Source: Porphyra umbilicalis
Lineage: Eukaryota > Rhodophyta > Bangiophyceae > Bangiales > Bangiaceae
Assembly: GCA_002049455.2 (NCBI GenBank)
Contig: KV918881.1
Span: forward strand, 124,001 to 188,000
Length of the DNA: 64,000 bases
Reading direction: 5' to 3'
The notes below the pieces were generated by a model that did no database searches, had not been told where the DNA came from, and was given only the letters and a program-made list of their open reading frames with translations. The first letter of the stretch is position 1. Every line of letters begins with the position of its first letter. A program made the translations under genes and the position numbers. This document shows, piece by piece, positions 1 to 11,962 of this stretch.

Positions 1-1757
1 CACCCTCACCTCGAACTGGACGGACAACGGCGACTACCTCGGCCTCTCCGCTCTTCTCTGTTCCACCTCAGGATGACCGACGCGCCACTCAGTGTGAACT
101 GTAAAAAGTCCACCACCGACCGAGGCAAGCCAGCATCCTCGGACCAGCGACGCGGCGGCGACTTGGATGGTCAGACACAGCCCGCAGTCGAAGTCACAGG
201 CAGCAATAAAACCATTGAATAGCTGAAAATTCGAGATTCAATACACTAATCTATAAAATCGATCCGAGATGTAAAACATCGCGATTTTTTCCATCTCTGC
301 CTCAGATCCCTGAGGACACGAATGCAGACTGCCACCTCTGAAACAGAGATCAAGTCCCGTTATTAAGTATATGTGTGCATCACTACACCTTGAGAGCACC
401 CTGTCCTAAAGGCCAGGGAGTTCGGAGGATCATGTGCACAACAGTTCCGTGGATCAGCGCAAATCCTACATTTCAGATTGCCTGATTTTCGAGTGACCTC
501 TGCGATTCGGCAGTTCATCACTATAGTTTCTGGACTCGTTCAAGGCCCTCGTACCATGCACACACATGGTTTCGACTTTGATTGCGGCGGTCATGAAAAG
601 AATGGGGCCTACTCCACATCCGGCCAAATACGTTAAAAACACCTGTCGAGGAGTCTTTTCGGCCAATTGGGGCAAGGAACAGAACGAAAGTCTTCCAAAG
701 TCTGCGTGCGCACGTGGGCAGGCGGAAGCTTTTTTGCGCCAACCTGGAGGAGGGGAAGAGAACGTCTACATGGTTGCCATATTGCCCTTCAACTTTTACC
801 GGCGCAACGGAGAGCTCATCGCGCTGCCAGTGTATGCTCCGCATCGTTGGTTCAAAGTTTTTCCAGGGTCGTCTTAGTGGAAAATCTACTAGAGCGTCTG
901 CTGAAAAGGAACTACAACACTACCAAGAACAGCATCCGTGCCTCGCAAAAGGGGGAGCTCGGACACATCACCGCCGACGCCGCTGCCACGGCCGGCAGCT
1001 TTTTCTGGCTGCTGCAACCCACCTCCAGCGAGGCGGGTCACACAAGGGGCGGTCGCTGACGGCTGTAACGCGGTTCTGCAAAAAGTCACGCGCGGCCTCA
1101 CAACACACCACGTGGGCGATTCGCAACTGGGGCGGCCGCTTACGGTCTAACGCATGTTTGTCGTGGCCGTCGAGGGCCACTCCATGTAGCTGCCCCGTCG
1201 TCGCGCCGCGCCACGCCCCTCGCGGCAGCCCCACGCTCGCACTTCTTTCTATGATTCAGCAGCACGGTCACGCCAGGCGCACGCCCTAGTGGAGGACAAC
1301 AGGGTTGGCCGCCGGTGGTCCTCACCAGCACTACGGCGGCAACGATTGGCCTCTCATTTGGGGTTTTCAGGGTGCCGCCTACCGAGCACCGCCACGCCCC
1401 GACGCCACGCGTCACAGACGCGGCCGCCTGGAGATTTGCGTGTGGGCAAACGCGTGAGCGCTCCCTAGTCAACGGCAGACGCAGATAGCCACGCATTTTG
1501 TCTGACATAGCGCAGTCGTCATTGCCAAGCGGCGGCTTCACGCACCGCCTGCACTGCCGACGCTAGTGATGAAATAGGACTAGGCTACCGCCACGAAGCA
1601 GCGCCCATCGCCGCGCAGCCTCTTCTAGCCTCTGAATGGAATACTAGACTCTTTCAAGGGAAGCGCGAGGCACGCCTGTGAGGAAAAAAACTCTTCAGAG
1701 AAGAGGAAAAAACCTGTCTCTTTCCCACGGGTCGTACTCTAGCATACGCACAGATGA
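1..1757. other. No recognisable gene
   Basis: This stretch is of mixed composition. Several short ORFs overlap on both strands between about 470 and 1540, but none shows a recognisable domain, splice structure or convincing codon pattern. I see nothing supportable here. Confidence 0.5.
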
Positions 1758-2966
1758 CTAGCGCAACTGGCGAGAGCGCTGCCGAGACAGCGACGCCACG
1801 AGCTCGCGAAAGAGCCGACGACGCGCAAAGTCGTCAGCTGTCCCGCCCGTGTTTCCTGTCATGTACCACCCGTCATCGCGTCCCCCTGGGGCCGCTGCAG
1901 CACGCTCACCGGACTCCACCTTGACGGCAACCAAAGGACGCATGTCCACGTCTACGGACGTGCACGGGGCTGCACTGCCCGAGGACGCCACAGAGGCGGC
2001 CCCACTGCTCGTGGCCACACCACCAGCGGCCGCCGCAGAGTCAGCCGCAATGCCCGCGGCCGCACTGCCCGCGGGCGCCATAGGGTTGGCCACCGATGAC
2101 GCCGCGATGGCGGAGGCCGACTCCACCTTGATGCCGGATTCCACCCTGCTGGATACAGAGGGACGCATGTGCACGTCCACCGAGAGGTAAGCGGCCGCAC
2201 CACCACCAGCGGCCGCTATAGAGCCCGCCGCTCTGCCCACGGCCGCGCCGGCCGCGGCCGACAAAGAGTCGACCGTAACAGTCGCGGCCGAACCACAAGC
2301 GGCCGCCATAGAGTCAGCCACCGTCGACGCCGCATTCGCGGTTGCCGCGGTGGCCAACTCCAGCTTCACGCCAACAAAAGGAGGCATGTCCGCGTCAACC
2401 GCGGGTGAAGCGGCTACCCTGCCGGTGGCCGCCACAGAGTCGGCCGCACTGCTCGCGGACGCACCACCAGCGGCCGTCACAGAGTCGGACGCACTGCTCG
2501 CAGCCGCACCACCAGCTGCAGTCACAGAGTCGGCCGCAACGCCCGCAGCCGCAGTGCCCGCAGCCGCCACAGATTCGGCCACCGGCGACGCCGTAGTCGC
2601 GGAGGCCGACTCCACCTTGATGGAAACAGAGGGACGCATGTGCACGCCCACCGAGAGGGAAGCGGCCGCGTCACCACCAGCGTCCACCATAAAGCCTGCC
2701 GCACTGCCTGCGGCCGCCATAGTGCCGGCAGCACTGCCCGCGGCCGCGCTGGCCACGGCCGCCAAAGAGTCGGCCGCAACGGTCGCGGCCGGACCACCAG
2801 CGGCCGCCGTAGAGTCGGCCGCACCGGCCGCGGCCGCATCACCAGAGAGGGACGTTCCCACATTCACCGAGCGCTGTCCAGGCTCCACCGTGACGGACAA
2901 TCCCGCCCACACTTCAATGCACAGCACTTTTAGTGGACACGGGCCGGCGACGGCGCCACCAGTCAT
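1758..2966 (-). CDS. Ala/Ser-rich repeat protein with recurrent SUMO-type KxE motifs
   Basis: The 402-residue ORF consists of degenerate Ala/Gly/Ser-rich repeats (AADS, AAGG units). About every 90 residues they are punctuated by a conserved block of the form VDVHMRPSVSIKVES. Each block ends in a hydrophobic-Lys-x-Glu motif (IKVE, VKLE, IKVE, VKVE), which matches the consensus for SUMO attachment. The C-terminus is different: acidic/Trp-containing, then Arg-rich (RRRLFRELVASLSRQRSR). No catalytic domain is visible. The ATG overlaps the stop of the ORF just upstream by four bases (ATGA), so the two may be one gene split by an indel or a missed intron. Function is unknown; a disordered nuclear scaffold is only a guess. 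Confidence 0.5.
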   Translation of the reverse strand: MTGGAVAGPCPLKVLCIEVWAGLSVTVEPGQRSVNVGTSLSGDAAAAGAADSTAAAGGPAATVAADSLAAVASAAAGSAAGTMAAAGSAAGFMVDAGGDAAASLSVGVHMRPSVSIKVESASATTASPVAESVAAAGTAAAGVAADSVTAAGGAAASSASDSVTAAGGASASSAADSVAATGRVAASPAVDADMPPFVGVKLELATAATANAASTVADSMAAACGSAATVTVDSLSAAAGAAVGRAAGSIAAAGGGAAAYLSVDVHMRPSVSSRVESGIKVESASAIAASSVANPMAPAGSAAAGIAADSAAAAGGVATSSGAASVASSGSAAPCTSVDVDMRPLVAVKVESGERAAAAPGGRDDGWYMTGNTGGTADDFARRRLFRELVASLSRQRSRQLR

Positions 2967-3814
2967 GGCGGCGGCGGCCGCCTCCGCGCAGCCAGTCGCT
3001 TTCCTTCCAACAGGGAAGCCGTCACGCCTTCCACTGCCGCACGCTCGGCCACAGCACCCGCCGCCAACGCGCGCGCGGCGGCTGTGAGCGCAGTGGCAGC
3101 GTGCGCGGCTGCCGCTGCAGCGCCGTCCGCATCCGTCAACTTCTGAGCCGTGTGGCTCTGGATGCCGTCCTCATACTCCTTCAACGCCGTCGCCCAGTCC
3201 ATCGTGAGCATCTCCACAGCGTAGGGCTTTACGAAAGCGGTTTCGGCCTCGGCCATGGAGGCGCCGACGGCAGCATGTCCCGTGGACGTCGCAGCAGCCG
3301 CCAAGGGCGCTTCCGCCGCGTCGACACCATCTTCGGCGGCCGCCGCCGCGCCCTTTTCGCCCACGGCCGCCACTCCCTCGGCGCCGGCGGCCGACGAATG
3401 CTCGTCGCTCGCGGCCGCCACGCCTTTGTGGCCGGCCGTTGTCACGCCTTCATCGTCGGCGGCCGCCGCGCGCTTGTTGTCGGCGGCCGCCACGCGCTTG
3501 TCGTCAGCGGCCGCTCCCAGCTTTAAAAGGGAGGCCGCACCGGCGGCGAAACCGACCGCGGCCGAGCGCTTCAGGGCCGCAACGTACTGCCGCCCAGCCT
3601 CCCGACCGGCCTGCAAGAAGTCCTCTTGGTCCTTGCGGCCTTTCTCGTCGACTTTGGCCTGTCGCGCCAAAGCGGATGCAGCAGCAGCGTCCGCACGGGT
3701 GTGCGTCGCGACCTCGCAGGTGTCCACAATTGACTTCAGCTGCTTGTCCGAGATAGGCGCAATGCCCTTTGGCGGTGGGTCGAGGGTTGGGAGGGAGGCG
3801 GACACCCCATACAT
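2963..3814 (-). CDS. Ala-rich repeat ORF upstream of, and overlapping, the KxE-repeat ORF
   Basis: About 283 residues from the ATG at 3814 (MYGVSASLPTLDPPPKG). The first 110 residues are ordinary charged sequence predicted helical (DKQLKSIVDTCEVATHTRADAA). Then come short tandem repeats of the type AAADDKRVAAADNKR, then a helical Ala/Glu-rich end. The frame is open further upstream to 4564, but that part is Arg/Pro-rich low-complexity, so I prefer the later start. The TGA overlaps the ATG of the next ORF. The similar Ala-rich repeat style on both sides suggests a single gene interrupted by a frame change. I do not recognise the family. Confidence 0.42.
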   Translation of the reverse strand: MYGVSASLPTLDPPPKGIAPISDKQLKSIVDTCEVATHTRADAAAASALARQAKVDEKGRKDQEDFLQAGREAGRQYVAALKRSAAVGFAAGAASLLKLGAAADDKRVAAADNKRAAAADDEGVTTAGHKGVAAASDEHSSAAGAEGVAAVGEKGAAAAAEDGVDAAEAPLAAAATSTGHAAVGASMAEAETAFVKPYAVEMLTMDWATALKEYEDGIQSHTAQKLTDADGAAAAAAHAATALTAAARALAAGAVAERAAVEGVTASLLEGKRLAARRRPPPP

Positions 3815-5284
3815 TCTCGACAGCGATGGGCGCAGGGGGGGTGTGGCACCCGGCCGCCGCCATCGACGCCGACTCGGCGGTCGGGTGCGGCAGCGCATCC
3901 CGCCCGCCCATGCGCCTAAAATTCGTAACATGGAATCGACTTTGTTACCATGTCTACGCCTTGGCGCGGGGAGGGCGGACGCTGCTGCAGCGAGGGGGCG
4001 GCCGCTCCCGCCGGCGACGCGGACGCGGCGGCCGGTCTTCCGGCCGGTCGGTAGCGGCGGTAGCCCCGCCGCCAGCGTCGGCGGCGGCGGCAAAGGCCAC
4101 GGCGGCGGCGCCCTCGCCCCGCCCCCCGCCGTCACGACGGCTAACAACCACGCCGACGGGCGGCTGCCTTGCTCCCCGCCGGCTCGGATTCGGCCCCGCG
4201 TCTCGGCGCGGCGCTCACCACCGCGAGCTAGCCGCACCTGCCCGTGGCCGCCGTCGCTGCCGCGCCTGACGCGGCGGCGGAGACGCGGCGCTCGCGGCAC
4301 TGCTGCTAGCGGCAGCGCCGGCGGCGTTGGCGACAACCGTCGTCGAGTCCGACCGGGGCGCCTGCAGGCGACAAGCCCACACCAGTTCCCACCGAATCTG
4401 CCACAGGCGCCTACAAACGCCCCCCCCCCCCCTAAACCCCTCCACGGCCGCCACCGCCGCCGCCAGGTCCGCCCGGCGGCCTCCAGACGATACCCCCACC
4501 CCTCCCCATTCCCCCGCCGCGGCCGCCGCTGCCGCCGCCGAGACCGCCCGCGCTGCCCGTGCATGCTGCCGTCCCCCCCCCTCCCGACTACCGCCGCCGA
4601 GACCGCCCGGGGCGCCTACCGACGACGGCTTCCCTCCACCTCCACCCCGCGATCGCTGCCGACGCCGCCGCCGAGTCCTCCGACACCGGCCGCACACGGG
4701 ACCCCTTACCCTGCTGCGGCCGCAGAGTCTGATGGCGGCGCGCCGCCGCCGCCCCTCCCCGCCGGCCACCGCCGCCGCCGTTGCTGCCGCCGCCGCCGCC
4801 GCCGCCGCCACGTCCGCCCGGGGAGCCTCCACACTGAAACCCCCCATCCCCCCTTCCCCGCCGCCGCCGAGTGAGGCCGCGTCACCGGCGAGCGCCAACC
4901 ACTGGCCAGCGGCGTATCAGGCCGTCGTGGGGCGGCGCGCGCGCGCAGGCAAGGTGCGGCGCTGCGCGCCTGTTTTTTGGCGGGATTCACAGGCAGTGCA
5001 CTGCTGTTCGCATTCCGCGAGAAATGTGAACAAGCTTTGTGACGAGGTATCGGATTGGCTGACGCATCCTAACCCTACCCTGCTCCCCATACTATAGAGC
5101 GCGGCTTTCATGTCAACGTGGCGCATTCAGACACCCCCTCCTTTACAGCGTCTCAAGATGCCTCCACCAATCAGATTCATGCCTCTATCCAACCCCACCT
5201 TCCGTACAGGACCCCCTTAAACTGACGTCAGCAGAGGGCAAAAAAAGTGCATGTGACGAGCCTATATCCCGCTGGCCGGCATTG
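3815..5284. other. GC-extreme low-complexity DNA without an assignable gene
   Basis: The stretch is dominated by CCG/CGG and C-run sequence (for example 4425-4436 and 4785-4815). All six frames stay open for long distances with Arg-, Pro- or Ala-only composition, so ORF length means nothing here. From about 4980 to 5280 the composition drops to ordinary sequence with no ORF of interest. That segment may be promoter or leader of the plus-strand ORF that follows. Confidence 0.5.
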
Positions 5285-6147
5285 ATCTGACTACCGCGCC
5301 GCGGCGGCGGCGCCGGGGGGCCTTTGCCTGCCCCCCGGCGCGAGCCTCGGGGGCACCCCGGGGGGCCCCCCCGTCGGCGCCGCCCACAACGGCTCCTACA
5401 CCGACGCGTACGGCAAGAGTGTGACGGTCGGCCCCCCCGTCGGTGGGTATGGGGGCGCCCCGTGGGTGCCCCGGTCGCACGCGGCGGGCCTCGGCTGGCT
5501 CCGCCCTGCCTCGGCCGTTGTGGTGGGGGCGGTGATGGCGAATGCGCCGGGCGGTCGGGTGCCCGCCGACGTGTTGCTCCTCGCCTCCCCGTACGAGACG
5601 GCGGAGTGGCAGGCGCCGGCGGGGGGGGGGCGCCGCCCCCCACATGCGGACTTGGTGCCGCGAGCGGAGCTGGTCGCGACGACGGGGGCGCTGCTGCGCG
5701 CCGTCCAGGCGGTGGTGGCTGCCCGGGGGGGGGTGGGAGGGGGGGGGGACGGGGGGGGTGGACCGCGCCCCGCCGGCGGCACCGTCATCGTGCACCTCCG
5801 CGTCATGCTGCGGGAGGAGCGCCGCGCGGCGGCACCCGGCGGCGCGGCGGTTATTGCGCAGGGGGTGGCGGTAGTGGAGGGCGGGAGGCGCGCCGGCGGC
5901 GCGCCCAACGACCCGGCGGCGGCGCTGCTGGCGGCCGCGACGGTCGTGTATGGGGCCTACTCGCCAACGTCGGCGGCGGCGGGCCGCATCTACGACGCGC
6001 TCGCCGCGCGTGCCGCCTGTCATGACTCAGCCGACCGCTACCGTTCCTGCTATGTCGGCACAGGCTCGCGCGGCAGCCATCATGGAGGCCGCGCAGGCCC
6101 AGGCGGCAGCGATTCTGGCACAGGAGGATTTGGATGAGCTGCTATGA
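5285..6147 (+). CDS. Unassigned plus-strand ORF, frame unresolved at its 3' end
   Basis: The plus-strand frame around 5421-6020 has protein-like, non-repetitive stretches (ASAVVVGAVMANAPGG, DVLLLASPYETAEW, GTVIVHLRVMLREE, ATVVYGAYSPTSA). They are separated by Gly runs encoded by poly-G (for example 5620-5628 and 5727-5757). A different frame supplies a more convincing C-terminus, an Ala/Gln helical tail ending in AAILAQEDLDELL with a TGA-TAG region near 6147. The gene probably changes frame through an indel in a G run or a short intron near 5990. I do not recognise the protein. Confidence 0.33.
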
Positions 6148-7403
6148 GTCGCACGAGCCAGCCCGTGCTCATGACTGACGATCATCCTCTTGGGTCGTAC
6201 GACCAAGTCATGTGCTCTCGTACGAGAGCATCGGTGTTAGATGGGGACGTGCGGGCCCGAGGTGACGGAGACCAGCGGATGGGAGGGCAGATGGGCCGTG
6301 GCGCGGCGCGCGTGCGTGCACGTCGGCGGTTCTGCCCACGCGCTTGTTTGGTTACTTCAGTGTATTTCGAGAGTGCCACCGCGTGGTGCTCCCGGGGAAT
6401 GTGCGATTCCAGACTGGAGAAGGGCTGTGGAGAGATTGGTGCTCCTCAGACTACGGCTCCATCGACCATTCCGAGGCAAAGGCAATGGGAAAGCGCTGTG
6501 TGCGGCCAAGTCCCTGCGTCCTGGGCTACTTTTCGTCCAATTCGGGATCAATCGGAGCATACAGTGCTCGGAACGCTGTGCAATTGCAGCACAGAAGGCT
6601 CATTGCTGCGACTCCGATGTTAACAGCGACTCGGAAGGCAGAAGAGCGACGCCAGTACTAATGCGTTCCACGAAGCCTTTAAATCATGCTTGGATTGAAT
6701 GCTTGGGTGCGCCTGAGGGCCCTGGGAGAGAGCTCGTATGAATCAGTTGAATCAGACCGGCTGACGGCATCGTTGACCCCAAGAGCCTGGTCAGTTGTGA
6801 CCCTTACGCGTTCATCTGGCCCGTGCGATCCGCAGACTGTAATCCCTGATTGCTGGCATTCTTCTTGCCACAGTATTTGCCCCTGAGCTGTAATCACTCG
6901 TGCGGTGACGTGCTGTCGCGACCCTCCAGTAGCGCCATTTCGGGGGGGTGTCGATAAAGTTTTCTCTTTGCACCCGCGCTTGTCGGACGCCTCCAGCGTC
7001 GCCCAATGACGGTGCCGCCGAGCCCGCGCGCCACTCTCCCGCCAGCATTTGCGCCCACTGCGGGGCGCACTATTCCACGCTCGCGTCTCTGGGCCTCGTG
7101 AGGCCGCCAGGCGGGGGATTGGCGCAAGCCTTCACCAGCAACCACGAGGTGGGGGCAACAGCCGCTCTATGCGGCCGCGCGCCCACCAACCGGGCGCCCT
7201 CGTCGCCTCCGCCGCCCGCGGTGGGGCGCCGTCGGGCCGCCTTCGGCGGCGCCGCAGCTGGCTTCACCCCCCCCCCCCAACGTCGCGGCGCCCGACCGGC
7301 TAAGGGGCACGCCCGACCCTGCCTCCCGCCGCCGGTGGTCCTCGGCACCCCCAGCGGGTGAATCCCCGTCGACACCGCGCGTGGGCGGTCATGGGGGCGC
7401 CCT
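6148..7403. other. No supported gene
   Basis: Ordinary-composition sequence up to about 6950, then increasing GC. Short ORFs on both strands overlap one another and lack domains. Nothing is supportable. Confidence 0.45.
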
Positions 7404-7720
7404 GTGGCGGCCGCCCCGATGGCCGCCGGCGCCGCGCAGTGCCCGCACCGCCGCGCCCCGCTTGAAAGCGGCGGAGGGCACAACGCGGCTGCCTCGCCGG
7501 CCGGCGGAGTGGGAACCCTCGGTCGGGCGCCCCCCGAGCCGCGCCCCGCACCGAGGCTCCGCCGCGAGTGTGCGCTAAAGCGGTGCGGCGTCCGCGCGCC
7601 GCCGCCGACGCCGCGGCCGCGCGGCCGCGGCGCCGACGCCGCCCGGCGGCGCCGTCGCCGCCGGCGCCGGCGGCGACGGCGGCGCCGCGCGGCGTCGGCG
7701 CACGCTCGCCACGGCGCGCG

Positions 7721-9377
7721 AGCGCGGGTGCGGGGGTGGCGGCGCGTGCGCACGCGCCGCAGCGGCGGCGCGCCCCCGCCCGTGGTCGGCCGGTGGGGAC
7801 GGCGGCGGCGCCGCCGACGGTGGGTGGCGACGCGCCGTAGCCGCCGCGGGCGCGGCGGCTGCCGCCACCCTAACGGATGCCGCCTCGGGCGGCGGCGGCG
7901 CGCGGCGGCGGCAAGCCACCGGGGGGGTCCACCCTCCGCCGCGGCGGCGGCAAAGGCGGCGGCGGCGGCAGCGGCGTTGGCGGCGGCGGTTTCGGCGGCG
8001 GCGGCCGTCGCCACCACGGCGGCGGCGGCGGTCGCTTCCGCCGCCACAGCGGCGGCGCGCACCGGTGCCGCCCCCGGGAGCGCTGCCCCGCCTCCCACAG
8101 GGACGCACCCGCTTCCGGCGCCGGCGCGGTTCGCCGCCCCCCCCCCCTCGCCGCGGGTCCTGACCGGCGCCATCCGCCGGGCGCTCCCCCCCTCGGCGGC
8201 GACCGCCCTGCTCGCCGCCGCCGCGGCCGCCACGCCCGCGCGGGTTGCGGCGGCGGCGGCGGCCGGCGCCGGCGCCGCCCTGCCCCCGCGTCGCGCGGCC
8301 GCGTTGGCGGCCGCCCCTCACCGCCGCCGCCGTCAGCGGGAAGGTGACGGGGAAGGTGGCGCTCCAGGCGCACGTGCCGCAGCTGACCGCCGTGCGGTTG
8401 CACGCCGACTGGCGGGACTGGGGGGGGTGGGGTGCCCTCTGGCGCGGCGCGGCTCGTCGGCCGCGTTTTGCGCCGCCTCTGCGAGTGAGGGCAGGCGGTG
8501 CGCCGCCGACTTGTGCTGTTGTGCGGCAGGGGGGGGGTCCGCGGCGCGCGCGCGCGGGTGCGGGGGTGGCGGCGCGTGCGCACGCGCCGCAGCGGCGGCG
8601 CGCCCCCGCCCGTGGTCGGCCGGTTGGGACGGCGGCGGCGCCGCCGACGGTGGGTGGCGACGCGCCGTAACCGCCGCGGGCGCGGCGGCTGCCGCCACCC
8701 TAACGGATGCCGCCTCGGGCGGCGGCGGCGCGCGGCGGCGGCAAGCCACCGGGGGGGTCCACCCTCTGCCGCGGCGGCGGCAACGGCGGCGGCGGCGGCA
8801 GCGGCGGTGGCGGCGGCGGTTTCGGCGGCGGCGGCCGTTGCCACCACGGCGGCGGGGGCCGTCGCTTCCGCCGCCACAGCGGCGGCGCGCACCGATGCCG
8901 CCCCCGGGAGCGCTGCCCCGCCTCCCACAGGGACGCACCCGCTTCCGGCGCCGGCGCGGTTCGCCGCCCCCCCCCCCCTCGCCGCGGGTCCTGACCGGCG
9001 CCATCCGCCGGGCGCTCCCCCCCTCGGCGGCGACCGCCCTGCTCGCCGCCCCCGCGGCCGCCACGCCCGCGCGGGTTGCGGCGGCGGCGGCGGCCGGCGC
9101 CGGCGCCGCCCTGCCCCCGCGTCGCGCGGCCGCGTTGGCGGCCGCCCCTCACCGCCGCCGCCGTCAGCGGGAAGGTGACGGGGAAGGTGGCGCTCCAGGC
9201 GCACGTGCCGCAGCTGACCGCCGTGCGGTTGCACGCCGACTGGCGGGACTGGGGGGGGTGGGGTGCCCTCTGGCGCGGCGCGGCTCGTCGGCCGCTTTTT
9301 GCGCCGCCTCTGCGAATGAGGGGAGGGGGTGCGCCGCCGACCTGTGCTGTAGTGCGGCAGGGGGGGGGGTGGGGGCC
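7721..9377. repeat. Tandem duplication, two units of about 830 bp
   Basis: The sequence from about 7721 to 8550 is repeated at about 8551-9377 with only scattered substitutions and a one-base difference in a C run. Landmarks recur at a constant 830-831 bp offset. For example, the GCGCGGGTGCGGGGG landmark sits at 7722 and 8552, and the GGAAGGTGGCGCTCC landmark sits near 8350 and 9181. Both strands are open through most of it. A plus-frame segment (LTAAAVSGKVTGKVALQAHV) occurs in both units, but I cannot assign a protein. High identity suggests a recent duplication or ongoing conversion. Confidence 0.88.
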
Positions 9378-9490
9378 GCAGGGTTGCCGCAGGCAGTCTA
9401 CGTCTGAGGGGGCGTGTGTGACCCGCACGCGCGAAGCCTTGCCTGGGCACGCCACCGCCGCCGCCATCCCCACCCCCCCCCCCCCCCCGC

Positions 9491-10351
9491 TCACACAAAT
9501 TCTGGGTGCTCCGAGCCCGTCAACGCCACCCACTTGGCCAGCAGCGCCAGGCTCGCCATGTTCCCCCCACACACGACAATGACCATCACTTCCCCCCCCT
9601 CTGCCGGCGGCGGGGCGGCGTCACCATTCCCCCCGCCCCCCCCCCCCCCCCGGTGGGCGGCCGCCCACTCGAGCCCCCCCGCCACCGCCGCGCCGCACGC
9701 CACCTCCACCAACACCCGCTGCTCGACGGCGAGGGCGACGCACCCCTCCACCGCCGCCCGGTCCAACACGACGTCGGGCGTGAGCCCCCCCCCGACGGAC
9801 CCGTCGCGCGCGAGGGTGCGCGCCGCCACGGCGACGCGCACCGCGCTGAGGAAGGACGCGAGGGAGGTGATGGCGGGCAGCGTATCGTGCGTGGCGCCGC
9901 CCGTGGCGGCCATGGCCGCAAACGACGCGGCGCCGTTCGTCTCGGCGGCGACGTGGGTGGTGCGGCCCCATGCGGCGGCGGTGGTGGCGGCCGCCGCCGC
10001 CGTCGCGTCGCCGTCGTCGCCGCCGTCGCCGCCGCCGCCCGCCGCGGCGGCGCGCGCCAACCCCCGGGCGGTGCCGAGGAGGAGCCCCCCGCCCCTCGCC
10101 GACACAACGACCGCCGCCGGTGGCGACAACCGCGTGCGCGGCCCATCCGCCACCATCTCCCCGACGAGGGTCGACGCGCCCTCCCACAGCCACGCATCGT
10201 CACACTGGGACACGTAGACGGTGGACCCCCGAGGCGGCCACGCCGCCGCTGCCGCCGCTGCCCGCCGCTGCGGGCGGCATGGATGCCGTCGCCACCTGCG
10301 CCGTCCCCGCCGTGGCGCCCGCCCCCTGCGCCGCCGACGTGACGGCGCCAT
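9491..10351 (-). CDS. PLP-dependent L-serine/threonine dehydratase, C-terminal half
   Basis: The family deaminates serine or threonine to pyruvate or 2-oxobutyrate. Homology begins near 10235 and runs to the stop. Visible in order are YVSQCDDAWLWEG (family: YIPPFDDPLIWEG), the phosphate-binding loop region SARGGGLLLG, ETNGAASF, LPAITSLA, RVLVEVACGAA and the terminal CGGNMASLALL that contacts the PLP ring. The first Gly of the usual tetraglycine loop reads as Arg. The N-terminal domain with the Schiff-base lysine (SFKIRG type) and the SGGNAG loop is not found in the 2 kb upstream. A good acceptor (CCCAG before TGTGACGAT, about 10210) suggests that an exon starts there and that the N-terminal exons lie further away or are lost. 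The ORF upstream of 10250 is probably not coding. Confidence 0.72.
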   Translation of the reverse strand: MAPSRRRRRGRAPRRGRRRWRRHPCRPQRRAAAAAAAWPPRGSTVYVSQCDDAWLWEGASTLVGEMVADGPRTRLSPPAAVVVSARGGGLLLGTARGLARAAAAGGGGDGGDDGDATAAAAATTAAAWGRTTHVAAETNGAASFAAMAATGGATHDTLPAITSLASFLSAVRVAVAARTLARDGSVGGGLTPDVVLDRAAVEGCVALAVEQRVLVEVACGAAVAGGLEWAAAHRGGGGGGGNGDAAPPPAEGGEVMVIVVCGGNMASLALLAKWVALTGSEHPEFV

Positions 10352-10815
10352 TCGCCGCCACCGCCGCCTGCTCCTTCAGCACCGCCGCGTTGCCCGCGGC
10401 GGCGCCTGCCCCCCGCGCCGTCGCGTCGGTCGCGCGCGGCTCCCTGTCGGCCGCCGCATCCGCCGCCACCGCCGCGCCGCCCGCGACGGCGCCCGCCGCG
10501 CGGCCCGTCGCGACCGACACCGAGTCGACGGCGGCGCCCGCCGCGTCGGCAGCCCCGTCCTTGGCCGCCACCACGGTGCCGGCAACGGCGCCCGCTGCGC
10601 GGGCGGCCGCGTGCGTCGCTGCCGCCGCCTTTGCGACAGCAGCGCCGCCGCGACGGCCGCCTGCTCCTTGACCGCCACCGCCGCCGACAGCGCCGCGTCC
10701 TTGGCCGCCACCGCCACGCCCGCGACGGTGCCGGCGGCACGCGCGCCGCCAGCAACGGTCGCAGAGGCCGCCGCCTCGGCGCCGACCGCCGCCTTGTCCT
10801 TGGCGCGGCCGGCCG
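10200..10815 (-). CDS. Possible LEA-like Ala-rich helical repeat protein (frame-split)
   Basis: Two abutting minus frames, joined near 10640, read as Ala/Val-rich segments with regularly spaced charged motifs (AKDKAAV, VAAKDAAL, VKEQAAVAA, VAAKDGAA, LKEQAAVAA). This is the pattern of late-embryogenesis-abundant amphipathic repeats associated with desiccation. It also overlaps the 5' end of the dehydratase ORF in another frame. The plus strand is equally open and Ala-rich here, so strand choice is uncertain. It could simply be composition. Confidence 0.28.
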
Positions 10816-11962
10816 GGGACCGCGCCGGCACGCCGCCACCGTCCGCCTCCGCACAGTCGCCGCCGCCTGCAACCGCCATACCGCCGCCCGCCGCCGGCGC
10901 CACCGGCCAAGCGGGGCCGCCCGACGCTGCCGGTTGCCGCGGTGGCACCCGCGCAGGCCCTGCCGGCGACGCAGGGAGCTCGGCGGCCGACCGCCCAGGC
11001 GGGCCACGCGACGGCGAGGGCGGCATTCGTGCCCTGTGTCCCCACGCCGCTGGCGACGCGGGGCGCGCCGCCCGCGTCCCGCGCGGGGCGCCCGGCCGAC
11101 TGCCCCGCGCGCCGGCAGACGGCGGCGCCGGCGCAAGCTGGCCGACACTGGGTGGATCGGCCGTGGGTGCCGGGCGCGGCGTGGCTGCTGGCACGCGGGC
11201 GGCAAGAGGCGGATTGCCGCCCGGTTCTGCCTCGCGCCGGGCCCGCGATTCGGCCGGCCGACGCGTCGCGGCGGCGGCGGCGGTTACGCCCCGCCTGCCG
11301 GCCGGCGCCGACCCTGCTCGGCCCGCCGGCCGCCGGCCACCGCCGCCGCCCCCGCCACCGCCCCTGCCTCAGCCCGGAGTCGCGCCCCTGCCCTGCTCCG
11401 CCGACCCCGATGCCCTCCCCCCGAACGTGGCTGCCGCTCTCCCGCCTAGGCGGGCCCCGCGGCGCCACCCGCCCCCCTGCCTCGGCCCGTGCCCGGCCGC
11501 TGTGCTGCCGCCGCGGCCGCCGCTGCGCCGCTTGCTGCGGGGCCGGCGGGCGCGGTGCTCGACTTCGGCGCCGCCCCGGCCGGTTCCCACCTGCCCCTCT
11601 TCACGCCCTCGCCGCGTGCGGTGTAACCCCTGCGTGCCGGCCTCTGGGGCCCTCTCCTCCCCCGCCTGCACGCCACGGCGGCGGCACACGCCCGCGCCTG
11701 CGCCCTGCCGGTCCCCCGCCCTTCTCAGGCCGCCTCGGCGGCGCCACGCGCCTCCGCGCCCGCCGGTACGCGCTCCCTTCCGCCCGCCACCGCCGGCGCG
11801 GCTGCTCCGCCCGCGCGCCCCGCCGACGGGGGCGCCGCCCGCGCCGCCCCACCCCCTGCCTCTTCCTCCGCCGACGCGCACAACTTGGCCTCAGGCATAC
11901 CAAGCGCGGCGGGGGACGACGGGGGGGGTTGAGCGGCCAAGCCGGCGGCGCCCCGCCCACCG